Origin: Pullilachnospira_A gallistercoris
GTDB lineage: Bacteria; Bacillota; Clostridia; Lachnospirales; Lachnospiraceae
Direction: 5' to 3'
Assembly (NCBI GenBank): GCA_018712125.1
Contig: DVHM01000183.1
Span: 11,352-75,351, forward strand
DNA: 64,000 nucleotides
Shown: piece by piece, positions 57,633 to 64,000 of the stretch
Layout: every line of letters begins with the position of its first letter
Numbering within the stretch: position 1 is the stretch's first letter
The notes under the pieces: generated by a model
Told to the model about the DNA's origin: nothing
The model's database searches: none
Seen by the model: only the letters and a program-made list of their open reading frames with translations
Position numbers and translations under genes: made by a program

Positions 57633-58847
57633 TTGAGAAATTGTCTGTTCAGAAATCGAAGAAAACTGTTTGCCGCGGCTGCGGCGGTGTACCTGCTGTT
57701 CGCGGTGGCGCTTTTGTATACTTACATTCCCGACGAGATAACGGTGTCGGGCAGCACGGAAAACCTGAAACTGGATATTCCCGCCACGCTGCAGCCGATA
57801 AAGGAATCGGGAGATATGGAGGCATCCAGCGCAGTGAAGGCCTCGGGAACGAGGCAGACCTATCAGTGTCGTCTCCTGGGGCTGATCCCGCTCAAGCAGG
57901 TGGAAGTGGTGCAGGCCGAGGAGCAGAGTCTGTACGCGGTGGGAATGCCGGTGGGAATTTACATGAAAATGAATCATGTCCTGGTGGTGGGCACGAAGGA
58001 GCTGACCAGTCTGGAGGGGATACATTCGGAGCCCGGGAAAAATATTGTGCAGCCGGGAGATTACATTCTGAGTATCAACGATACGGAGGTTACATCCAAG
58101 GAGCAGATCGGCGAGCTGGTTCAGGAGAGCGGCGGAGATAAGGTGCGGCTCCGGCTTCAGAGGGACGGGGAGACCATCGAGGCGGCGGTGGAGCCGGTGG
58201 AGGTCTCCGGCGGGCTCTATCAGCTGGGCATCTGGGTAAAGGATGATCTGGCCGGCGTCGGCACCATGACCTATTTTGATGAGAACGGCTCCTTCGGGGC
58301 GCTGGGTCATGGAATCAGCGATTCGGATACCGGACAGATGTTGGCCATGGGACAGGGGTATCTGTACCACACAACAGTGCTGGAGATCTCCAAGAGCGCG
58401 GCCGGCGAGCCGGGAGAGGTAACCGGAGCCATATCCTACGGATTGAAGAATCAGATTGGCGTCATCGAGAGCAATCTGGATGTGGGAATTTACGGGACGT
58501 TGAACATTCCATCCTCCCAGCGGTGGTATTACCGGGAGTATCCGGTGGGGTATAAGCAGGAGGTTGAAAAGGATGAGGCAGTCGTCCTCTTCGCTGTGGA
58601 CGGGGAAGTGCGGGCCTACCATATTGCGATTGACCAGATCGATTATCACGCGAAGGAAAAGAACAAGTCCTTTGTCTTTCATGTAGACGACCCTGAGCTG
58701 ATGGAGGCCACCGGCGGGATCGTCCAGGGGATGAGCGGCGCGCCCATCATCCAGAACGGAAAAATCATCGGCGCGGTAACCCACGTCTTCGTCAACGATC
58801 CCTCCAGAGGCTATGGCATTTTTATCGAAGACATGCTTCAGCATTGA
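57633..58847 (+). CDS. spoIVB: SpoIVB peptidase (sporulation serine protease)
   Basis: Secreted by the forespore to cut SpoIVFA and activate sigma-K in the mother cell. At 404 residues it has an N-terminal signal/anchor helix (about 10-30), a PDZ domain (about 95-195: VQPGDYILSINDTEV) and the S55 peptidase domain with His226 in ALGHGI and Ser368 in QGMSGAPI. The start is a TTG behind gggaggaaag. No sigma-G promoter was securely found. spo0A is the next gene, as in Bacillus. Confidence 0.95.
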   Translation: MRNCLFRNRRKLFAAAAAVYLLFAVALLYTYIPDEITVSGSTENLKLDIPATLQPIKESGDMEASSAVKASGTRQTYQCRLLGLIPLKQVEVVQAEEQSLYAVGMPVGIYMKMNHVLVVGTKELTSLEGIHSEPGKNIVQPGDYILSINDTEVTSKEQIGELVQESGGDKVRLRLQRDGETIEAAVEPVEVSGGLYQLGIWVKDDLAGVGTMTYFDENGSFGALGHGISDSDTGQMLAMGQGYLYHTTVLEISKSAAGEPGEVTGAISYGLKNQIGVIESNLDVGIYGTLNIPSSQRWYYREYPVGYKQEVEKDEAVVLFAVDGEVRAYHIAIDQIDYHAKEKNKSFVFHVDDPELMEATGGIVQGMSGAPIIQNGKIIGAVTHVFVNDPSRGYGIFIEDMLQH

Positions 58848-58855
58848 GACATGCA

Positions 58856-58923
58856 GCAGGAAGAGGGGAAGGCCGTCAGAAGAAAAGCTTGCTTTTCGGA
58901 TGACGGCCTTCCCTTCTTCCTGC
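58856..58923 (+). repeat. Near-perfect hairpin with a 23-bp stem after spoIVB
   Basis: The arms at 58856-58878 and 58901-58923 match at 22 of 23 positions, the odd one being a G-U pair on the forward strand. An inner GAAAAGC/GCTTTTC stem extends it to a two-base loop. No T run follows, so it is more likely a stable 3' end or processing structure than an ordinary terminator. It is followed by TATGGC GAAA GCCATA (58926-58941), a perfect stem with a GNRA loop. Confidence 0.8.
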
Positions 58924-58947
58924 TATATGGCGAAAGCCATACACCGA

Positions 58948-58981
58948 GATGAAGCGAAGCGGAATCGAGGTGCAGCATGTC
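58948..58981 (+). repeat. 34-bp direct repeat, copy 1
   Basis: Begins GATGAAGCGAAGCGG and ends GTGCAGCATGTC; identical to copy 2. The two start positions are 59 bases apart, not a multiple of three, so a repeated peptide is not encoded. The end of this copy overlaps a candidate Spo0A box. Confidence 0.9.
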
Positions 58982-58985
58982 GAAA
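58979..58985 (+). promoter_or_regulatory. Candidate Spo0A box, forward
   Basis: TGTCGAA is the core of the 0A box (TGNCGAA). It is formed at the junction of repeat copy 1 with the following sequence, about 260 bases ahead of spo0A. Confidence 0.4.
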
Positions 58986-59006
58986 GAGATGCGGTGGCAA
59001 GCCGAA

Positions 59007-59040
59007 GATGAAGCGAAGCGGAATCGAGGTGCAGCATGTC
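59007..59040 (+). repeat. 34-bp direct repeat, copy 2
   Basis: Exact second copy of the unit at 58948-58981. The 25 bases between the copies can form GCATGTC GAAA GAGATGC, another GNRA-capped stem together with the end of copy 1. Confidence 0.9.
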
Positions 59041-59056
59041 TCAAATGTTCCGTCCT

Positions 59057-59063
59057 TTCGACA
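59057..59063 (-). promoter_or_regulatory. Candidate Spo0A box, reverse
   Basis: TTCGACA is the reverse complement of TGTCGAA. It lies about 180 bases before spo0A, inverted relative to the first box. The remaining sequence to spo0A holds no clear gene; I could not fix a sigma-A or sigma-H promoter. Confidence 0.45.
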
Positions 59064-59241
59064 TCCGTCGAGCATTTTCTCGCAGAACTTACATTAGAAT
59101 AGGCAAAAGAAAGCCCGACAACAAAAAATCAGTTTTTCTCTGTCGCAAGCTGCGTCTTCGGGGCATTGCCGAAGCGGGAAAAAAGTGATTCAATTGTGCA
59201 AGGTTTCAAAATCTGATGGAAAATGTTTCGAGGAGGGAGAT

Positions 59242-60027
59242 ATGGAAAAACTCAAGGTAGCAATTGCGGATGACAATGATATGATGCTGAAGATGCTGGA
59301 CGACATTGTGGAGTCGGATGAGGATCTGAACGTGATCGGCATGGCAAAGGATGGGGAGGAGGCTTACGAGCTGATTCGGGATAAGCAGCCGGATGTGGTT
59401 CTTCTGGATGTCATCATGCCGAAGGTGGATGGCCTTGGCGTGCTGCACCGGGTCCGGGAGGACGCCGCTATCAAGAAGACACCCTGCTTTATCATGGTAA
59501 GCGCCGCGGGCGGCGAACAGGTGACGGAGGATGCCTTCGCGCTGGGCGCGGACTACTATATCATGAAGCCCTTTGACAAAAACGCGGTGCTCAGCCATAT
59601 CAAACGCACCGGCATGGGGCGGGCGGACAGAGAGAAAACGGGCCAGACGCTGGAGAAGGAAATTCCCTACGAGCTGGCCCTGGAGGCGGATGTAACCAAT
59701 ATGATTCACGAGATCGGTGTTCCCGCCCATATCAAGGGATACCAGTATCTGCGGGATGCCATCATCATGTCCGTGATGGATATGGATATGCTCAATTCCA
59801 TTACCAAAGTGCTCTATCCGACCATTGCGAAAAAGTACAACACAACCACCAGCAGAGTGGAGCGGGCCATCCGCCACGCCATCGAAGTGGCCTGGAGCAG
59901 AGGCAAGATGGATACGATCGACGAGCTGTTCGGCTATACGATCAATCACGGAAAGGGCAAACCCACCAACTCGGAATTCATCGCCCTGATTACCGATAAG
60001 ATCCGTCTGGATCACAAACTGCGGTGA
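59242..60027 (+). CDS. spo0A: Sporulation master response regulator Spo0A
   Basis: Phosphorylation-activated regulator that starts sporulation. At 261 residues the N-terminal receiver has the acidic pocket Asp10-Asp11, phosphoacceptor Asp56 (VVLLDVIMP), and the late Lys in MKPFDK. The C-terminal Spo0A DNA-binding domain has the family-specific [19 protein letters not shown] and [23 protein letters not shown] recognition region. The ATG has aggaggga upstream; a GTG at 59185 in the same frame is not used. Convergent with the DUF5688 gene, 30 bases apart, with no clear terminator. Confidence 0.97.
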   Translation: MEKLKVAIADDNDMMLKMLDDIVESDEDLNVIGMAKDGEEAYELIRDKQPDVVLLDVIMPKVDGLGVLHRVREDAAIKKTPCFIMVSAAGGEQVTEDAFALGADYYIMKPFDKNAVLSHIKRTGMGRADREKTGQTLEKEIPYELALEADVTNMIHEIGVPAHIKGYQYLRDAIIMSVMDMDMLNSITKVLYPTIAKKYNTTTSRVERAIRHAIEVAWSRGKMDTIDELFGYTINHGKGKPTNSEFIALITDKIRLDHKLR

Positions 60028-60057
60028 CGCCGGCGGACAGAGAAAGATTCAGAGTGG

Positions 60058-60954
60058 TCAGCAGATCAGTTTCCTGTCCTTCAGAGAATACCGGTAGACG
60101 TGATCGGAGAGGATATCCTCCCGGGAGACGTGTTCCCGGTTTACCTGAAGAATCATCTCATCCAGTTCCTCTTTGGAAAATTTCTCTGAGACCGGCATGA
60201 GCAGGACTTCGTGGACGCTGCTGGGGAGGACATACAGATCACAGCCGCGGGCGGTGGCAAAGGTCTCGAGCACTCCGTCGTAGAGCATACAGCCGGCGCC
60301 GTAGAGCTGCAGGCGGTTGGTCAGTACATACAGGGGACAGCGCTCCTTCCGATCATCGGTAAACAGGGCTTCCGCCGCTTCGGGGGTGAGGAGCTGCCGC
60401 AGCATCTCCTCCATGGGAAGGAGTTCCTGTTTCAAAAGCCTGGGCGTGTTTTCCCGGGCCAGGTCCGCCAGATCCTGAACCGTCATATGCCAGCTTCGAA
60501 GGTGCTCATGGCGGATCAGGGCGCTGCCGGTCATGGCGTGGTCTCCACAGGGGAGCAGAAGGTAGAAGACGATGGCCAGATCCAGAAAGGGAATATGAGG
60601 CAGATCTTCCAGAAGTTCCCGGTTCTGTTTCTGCTGGATCAGCCGGAAAACCACATAGGGACGCAGCCGGGAGGGATTGGTAAAGAGACTCGTATCCGGG
60701 CTGTGCCGGCTGATATCGCGGTAGAGGGACAGAATCTCATCGGCCAGAGAGGCCAGGGAACAGGTGGAAAGACGTGAAAAATAGTCCTCCGGGTAGACGG
60801 CCGGAGAGACGGTAAGACCGGGAGCCGAGAAGGTAATACAGTCCAGCCGCAGGCCGTTGGTCTTTAAAACCTGTGAGAGGTGCATACGGGTACCGTCTGG
60901 CAGTTCTCTTCTCAGATAAGCGGTAAGTTCCTTTAAAAATTCCTGGTATGTCAT
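60058..60954 (-). CDS. DUF5688 family protein, function unknown
   Basis: A 298-residue cytosolic protein without signal or membrane segments. The pattern (an N-terminal TYQEFLKELTAYLRREL, internal FRLIQQKQNRELLEDLPHIPFLDLAIVFYLLL, NRLQLYGAGCMLYDGVLETFA and LYVLPSSVHEVLLMPV) is what I recall for DUF5688, a Lachnospiraceae-rich family often found in several copies per genome. No catalytic motif is evident. The ATG is preceded by ggag at six bases. It lies between spo0A and tRNA-Thr on the reverse strand. Confidence 0.75.
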   Translation of the reverse strand: MTYQEFLKELTAYLRRELPDGTRMHLSQVLKTNGLRLDCITFSAPGLTVSPAVYPEDYFSRLSTCSLASLADEILSLYRDISRHSPDTSLFTNPSRLRPYVVFRLIQQKQNRELLEDLPHIPFLDLAIVFYLLLPCGDHAMTGSALIRHEHLRSWHMTVQDLADLARENTPRLLKQELLPMEEMLRQLLTPEAAEALFTDDRKERCPLYVLTNRLQLYGAGCMLYDGVLETFATARGCDLYVLPSSVHEVLLMPVSEKFSKEELDEMILQVNREHVSREDILSDHVYRYSLKDRKLIC

Positions 60955-61044
60955 GAATACTCCAAATCCGACATCGGAGCATCAAAAGATGTGAAAAGAA
61001 AATATACAGATGCGGCAGATCCGCCGCGTGGAAATACTGTAACA

Positions 61045-61092
61045 GAAAAACCGGAGGAATGCAATCTGTTTTTTGCATTTCTCCGGTTTTTT
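61045..61092. terminator. Terminator of tRNA-Thr, possibly bidirectional
   Basis: AAAAACCGGAGGAATGCA pairs with TGCATTTCTCCGGTTTTT with one mismatch. On the reverse strand it ends in T5, downstream of the tRNA; the forward side ends in T6. Confidence 0.85.
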
Positions 61093-61094
61093 GA

Positions 61095-61167
61095 AGCTCC
61101 GAATCAGACTCGAACTGACGACCCCTTCATTACGAGTGAAGTGCTCTACCAACTGAGCTATCGAAGC
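61095..61167 (-). tRNA. tRNA-Thr (anticodon CGT)
   Basis: A 73-base cloverleaf on the reverse strand: acceptor GCTTCGA/TCGGAGC, D stem GCTC/GAGC, anticodon stem CTTCA/TGAAG with loop CTCGTAA (anticodon CGT, reads ACG), variable loop GGGTC, T stem GTCAG/CTGAT with TTCGAGT. CCA is not encoded. Confidence 0.95.
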
Positions 61168-61176
61168 AACACTAAG

Positions 61177-61205
61177 ATTATATAAAAAAACCTTCGGTTT
61201 GGCAA
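61177..61205 (-). promoter_or_regulatory. Promoter of tRNA-Thr
   Basis: On the reverse strand: TTGCCA, 17 bases, then TATAAT, about ten bases before the tRNA 5' end. Confidence 0.8.
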
Positions 61206-61223
61206 TCCTTTTTTTAAAAAAAG

Positions 61224-61252
61224 TTGTGTAAATCTTCGATTCTTGTTATAAT
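61224..61252 (+). promoter_or_regulatory. Promoter of the small membrane protein-queH unit
   Basis: TTGTGT, 17 bases, then TATAAT, about 35 bases before the ATG. It is divergent from the tRNA-Thr promoter. Confidence 0.7.
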
Positions 61253-61286
61253 GTGAAAAACAAAGGTAGGGTTAAAGGAGTTTATC

Positions 61287-61625
61287 ATGAGAGAGACAAA
61301 GCAGGTTTCCATAAATAAAGAGTCGCTGCACCGGCATGTTCCCATGATTGGGATGTGTGTCTTTGTCATTCTGGCGGCAGCTATGATTCTGGTCAGCTAT
61401 CTTGCGCTTGAGATTCCGCTGGTGCCGGTGTGCACGCTGGTTATCCTGGAGGCAGTGCTCTGCGCGTGCCTGAACCGGATTCCCATCTGGACCCACGTGG
61501 TTGTTGTCGCCGTGCAGGTTGCCATAGGCTTTTTCCTGAACAGAGGACCGCTGATGATCTGTATGGCGGTGGTATATGTGGCGGCAGTCGTGCTCTTGTA
61601 TCTCTGGACGAAGGAAGAGGCATAG
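61287..61625 (+). CDS. Small integral membrane protein, function unknown
   Basis: A 112-residue protein with a basic N-terminus (about 1-18) and four closely packed hydrophobic segments (near 19-40, 44-60, 66-86, 88-107). No motif is recognised. It has a strong aaaggag ribosome site and its own promoter, and queH follows by 11 bases, so it is a real gene and probably cotranscribed with queH. Transport of a queuosine precursor is possible by position only. Confidence 0.75.
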   Translation: MRETKQVSINKESLHRHVPMIGMCVFVILAAAMILVSYLALEIPLVPVCTLVILEAVLCACLNRIPIWTHVVVVAVQVAIGFFLNRGPLMICMAVVYVAAVVLLYLWTKEEA

Positions 61626-61636
61626 GCGGCAGCAGT

Positions 61637-62269
61637 ATGAACGCAAAAAATTATCAAAAGGTGCTCGAGGAAACGCTGGCGGGGCTGCAACGGGACGGAC
61701 GTGTGCCATCCCTGTTGCTGCACAGTTGCTGCGCGCCCTGCAGCAGCTATGTTCTGGAATATCTGTCCGATTTTTTCAGGATTACCGTCTTTTATTACAA
61801 TCCCAACATTGACCCGGAAGAGGAATATCACAAGCGGGTGGAGGAGCAGAAGGAACTGATCCGGCGCTTCCCTGCCAGATATCCCATTGCCTTCCTGGAG
61901 GGCAGCTTTGAGCGGGAACGCTATTATGAGAGCGTGCGGGGATTGGAGCAGGAGCCCGAGGGCGGCGCCAGATGTGAGGTCTGTTTCCGGCTGCGGCTGG
62001 AAGAGACGGCGAGGCTTGCGGCAGAGCGGGGGATGGATTATTTTACCACGACACTGTCTATCAGTCCGCTGAAAAATGCAGGGCTGCTGAACGCCATCGG
62101 CGGGGAACTGGCAGAGAAGTACCGGGTGCCCTATCTTTTTTCGGATTTTAAGAAGCGCGGCGGATATCAGCGGTCGGTGGAACTGTCCAGAGAGTACGGG
62201 TTGTACCGCCAGGACTACTGCGGCTGCGTTTTTTCCAGAAGAGAGCGACAGAAGAGCAGAGAAAATTAG
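61637..62269 (+). CDS. queH: Epoxyqueuosine reductase QueH
   Basis: Last step of queuosine synthesis in tRNA, the non-cobalamin alternative to QueG. At 210 residues it shows all expected cysteines: HSCCAPCSS (31, 32, 35), RCEVCF (113, 116) and YCGC (195, 197), which bind Fe-S and catalytic metal. NPNIDPEEEYHKR and TTLSISPLKN are family motifs. The ATG is preceded by a weak ribosome site, so coupling with the upstream membrane-protein gene is likely. It pairs functionally with tgt at 16.5 kb; queA and the preQ1 genes are not in the window. Confidence 0.93.
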   Translation: MNAKNYQKVLEETLAGLQRDGRVPSLLLHSCCAPCSSYVLEYLSDFFRITVFYYNPNIDPEEEYHKRVEEQKELIRRFPARYPIAFLEGSFERERYYESVRGLEQEPEGGARCEVCFRLRLEETARLAAERGMDYFTTTLSISPLKNAGLLNAIGGELAEKYRVPYLFSDFKKRGGYQRSVELSREYGLYRQDYCGCVFSRRERQKSREN

Positions 62270-62298
62270 AAAATGAAGTGACGAAGGAGGACAGACAG

Positions 62299-63687
62299 AT
62301 GGCTCAGTTATGGGGCGGAAGATTTACCAAGGAGACGGACCGGCAGGTATATGCCTTCAACGCGTCCATCGGCTTTGACCGGAAACTCTTAAAGGAGGAT
62401 CTGGAGGGAAGCCGCGCCCATGTGAAGATGCTGGCGAAGCAGGGGATCATCACGGACGACGACCGGGATGCCATTCTCTCGGGGCTTGACAGCATTGAGA
62501 GGGATGTGCATGAGGGAAAACTTCCCATCACGGAGGAGTACGAGGATATACACAGCTTTGTGGAGGCGAATCTGATCGAGAGGGTAGGAGACCCGGGAAA
62601 GAAACTGCACACCGGAAGAAGCAGGAACGATCAGGTTGCGCTGGACATGCGTCTCTATACGAGAACTCAGGTGCAGCAGACCAGCGGACTGTTGAAGCAT
62701 CTGCTGGAGACGATACTTACGGTCATGGAGCAGAATACGGAGACAATCATGCCGGGCTTTACCCATTTACAGAAAGCCCAGCCCATTACTCTGGCCCATC
62801 ACATGGGAGCGTACTTTGAGATGTTCAAGCGGGATCGGCAGCGGCTGGCGGACATCTATGAGCGGATGAATTACTGTCCGCTGGGATCCGGGGCACTGGC
62901 GGGTACCACCTATCCGCTGGATCGGGAGTACACGGCGAAACTTCTCGGCTTTTACGGCCCGACTTTAAACAGCATGGACGGGGTCAGCGACCGGGATTAT
63001 CTGCTGGAGTATCTGGCGGCGCTCTCCATTATCATGATGCATCTGAGCCGGTTCTGCGAGGAGATCATTCTCTGGAACTCCAACGAGTACCAGTTTGTGG
63101 AGATCGACGACGCTTACAGTACCGGGAGCAGCATCATGCCCCAGAAGAAAAATCCCGATATCGCGGAGCTGGTGCGGGGCAAGACCGGCAGGGTGTACGG
63201 CGCGCTGACGGCGCTGCTCACCACGATGAAGGGTATCCCGCTGGCTTACAATAAGGATATGCAGGAGGATAAGGAGCTGTCCTTTGACGCCATGGAGACG
63301 GTACAGAACTGTATCAGCCTCTTTGACGGGATGCTGGCCACCATGACCTTCCGGAAGGATGTCATGGAAAAGAGTGCCCGGCACGGTTTTACCAACGCCA
63401 CCGACGCGGCGGACTATCTGGTGGGCAAGGGAGTCCCCTTCCGGGATGCCCACGGGATCATCGGACGGGTTGTGCTCCGCTGTATCGAGAAGGGCTGTGC
63501 CATCGATGATCTGTCCCTGGAGGAGCTGCGGGAGATCTGTCCCGCCTTTGATGAGGATATCTATGAGGCTATTTCCATGGATACCTGTGTCAACAAGCGT
63601 CTGACCATAGGAGCTCCGGGTAAGGAAGCCATGGAAAAGGTTATCGCGATCTATCGGAACGATCTGTCCGAGAGTGATGAAATATAA
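62299..63687 (+). CDS. argH: Argininosuccinate lyase
   Basis: Last step of arginine synthesis: splits argininosuccinate to arginine and fumarate. From MAQLWGGRF it has 462 residues, the family length. Motifs are [31 protein letters not shown], and the superfamily signature [12 protein letters not shown] with the catalytic Ser loop. The ATG has aaggagg at eight bases; a short upstream extension is not used. argG is not adjacent. Confidence 0.97.
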   Translation: MAQLWGGRFTKETDRQVYAFNASIGFDRKLLKEDLEGSRAHVKMLAKQGIITDDDRDAILSGLDSIERDVHEGKLPITEEYEDIHSFVEANLIERVGDPGKKLHTGRSRNDQVALDMRLYTRTQVQQTSGLLKHLLETILTVMEQNTETIMPGFTHLQKAQPITLAHHMGAYFEMFKRDRQRLADIYERMNYCPLGSGALAGTTYPLDREYTAKLLGFYGPTLNSMDGVSDRDYLLEYLAALSIIMMHLSRFCEEIILWNSNEYQFVEIDDAYSTGSSIMPQKKNPDIAELVRGKTGRVYGALTALLTTMKGIPLAYNKDMQEDKELSFDAMETVQNCISLFDGMLATMTFRKDVMEKSARHGFTNATDAADYLVGKGVPFRDAHGIIGRVVLRCIEKGCAIDDLSLEELREICPAFDEDIYEAISMDTCVNKRLTIGAPGKEAMEKVIAIYRNDLSESDEI

Positions 63688-63713
63688 AAATGTGTGGAAG
63701 AGAGGAAAGAGAC

Positions 63714-64000
63714 ATGAGTGAGAAACTGAAGGTAGGTATCTTAGGAGGAACCGGTATGGTAGGTCAGAGATTTATCTCTCTGCTGGAGAACCACCCCTGG
63801 TTTGAGGTGACAACCATCGCAGCCAGCCCCAGAAGCGCCGGAAAGCGTTACGAGGATGCAGTGGGCGGCCGCTGGAAAATGGATACGCCCATGCCGGAAG
63901 CCGTGAAGGATATTGTGGTAAAGAATGTAAACGAGGTGGAGCATGTGGCGTCCGAGGTGGATTTCGTGTTCTCCGCTGTGGATATGACCAAGGAGGAGAT
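63714..64000 (+). CDS. asd: Aspartate-semialdehyde dehydrogenase, 5' part
   Basis: Reduces aspartyl phosphate to aspartate semialdehyde for lysine, threonine and methionine. The window ends after 95 codons. The N-terminal nucleotide motif [14 protein letters not shown] and the region [22 protein letters not shown], then DFVFSAVDM, fit the Asd form found in archaea, fungi and some Firmicutes, whose start resembles this more than the E. coli type. The start ATG follows an agaggaaag site. The catalytic Cys lies beyond the window. Confidence 0.93.
   Translation, partial: MSEKLKVGILGGTGMVGQRFISLLENHPWFEVTTIAASPRSAGKRYEDAVGGRWKMDTPMPEAVKDIVVKNVNEVEHVASEVDFVFSAVDMTKEE

Noticed and set aside
58948..59040. 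CRISPR-like reading of the two 34-bp repeats with a 25-base spacer
   Set aside because: Only two copies, no further repeats, no cas genes, and the spacer forms a stem with the repeat end.
58838..59044. Reverse-strand frame of 68 codons through the 34-bp repeats
   Set aside because: The two repeat copies fall in different frames (59-base period), there is no ribosome site, and the sequence is better explained as RNA structure.

Overview
This 64 kb window looks like chromosomal backbone from a spore-forming Lachnospiraceae-type Clostridia bacterium. Three things support this: G+C is above one half by eye (with AT-rich gaps and one AT-rich island), the gene orders are classic Firmicutes ones (dnaK-dnaJ; ireB-ruvX-DUF1292-rnj; nusB-xseA-xseB-ispA-dxs-tlyA-nadK-argR-recN-spoIVB-spo0A), and the sporulation genes spoIIM, spoIVB and spo0A are present. 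I saw no insertion sequence, prophage, CRISPR array or rRNA gene.

Layout. 1-9.6 kb: the 3' part of dnaK, dnaJ, a reverse-strand XRE regulator, an HD-domain protein, then prmA, rsmE, a cysteine desulfurase with thiI, a reverse-strand HPr-like protein and mtaB. 9.5-17.6 kb: ireB, ruvX, DUF1292, rnj, trmR, trhP, a lactonase-family propeller, aroC and tgt. 17.6-33.3 kb: yajC, asnB, glutamine synthetase III, recA-recX, rny, a Nudix hydrolase, spoIIM, and gltB-gltD. asnB, GSIII and GOGAT together make the window rich in ammonia assimilation. 33.3-35.0 kb: an AT-rich reverse-strand flavin cassette, described below. 35.0-38.5 kb: shikimate genes, aroE-aroF on the reverse strand and aroD-aroK on the forward strand, from back-to-back promoters. 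38.5-43.4 kb: class Ia ribonucleotide reductase nrdA-nrdB behind two NrdR boxes, ldh and tRNA-Arg. 43.4-48.9 kb: an SH3-domain membrane protein with an Ala/Gln linker, a pseudouridine synthase, ligA, metA (acetyltransferase type) and an Asp23-family protein. 49-60 kb: the long nusB to spo0A run. 60-64 kb: a DUF5688 protein, tRNA-Thr, a small membrane protein, queH, argH and the start of asd.

The most unusual locus is the flavin cassette at about 33.37-34.83 kb. An FMN riboswitch with its own terminator precedes a RibU-type riboflavin ECF transporter subunit. This is translationally coupled to a protein that joins a flavokinase domain (without the FAD synthetase half of normal bacterial RibF) to a C-terminal OmpR-type winged-helix DNA-binding domain. 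The second point to recheck is the spoIVB-spo0A gap, which holds a 23-bp-stem hairpin, GNRA-capped stems, two exact 34-bp direct repeats and two candidate Spo0A boxes.

All functional calls rest on reading motifs, length and gene order. No database search was run.
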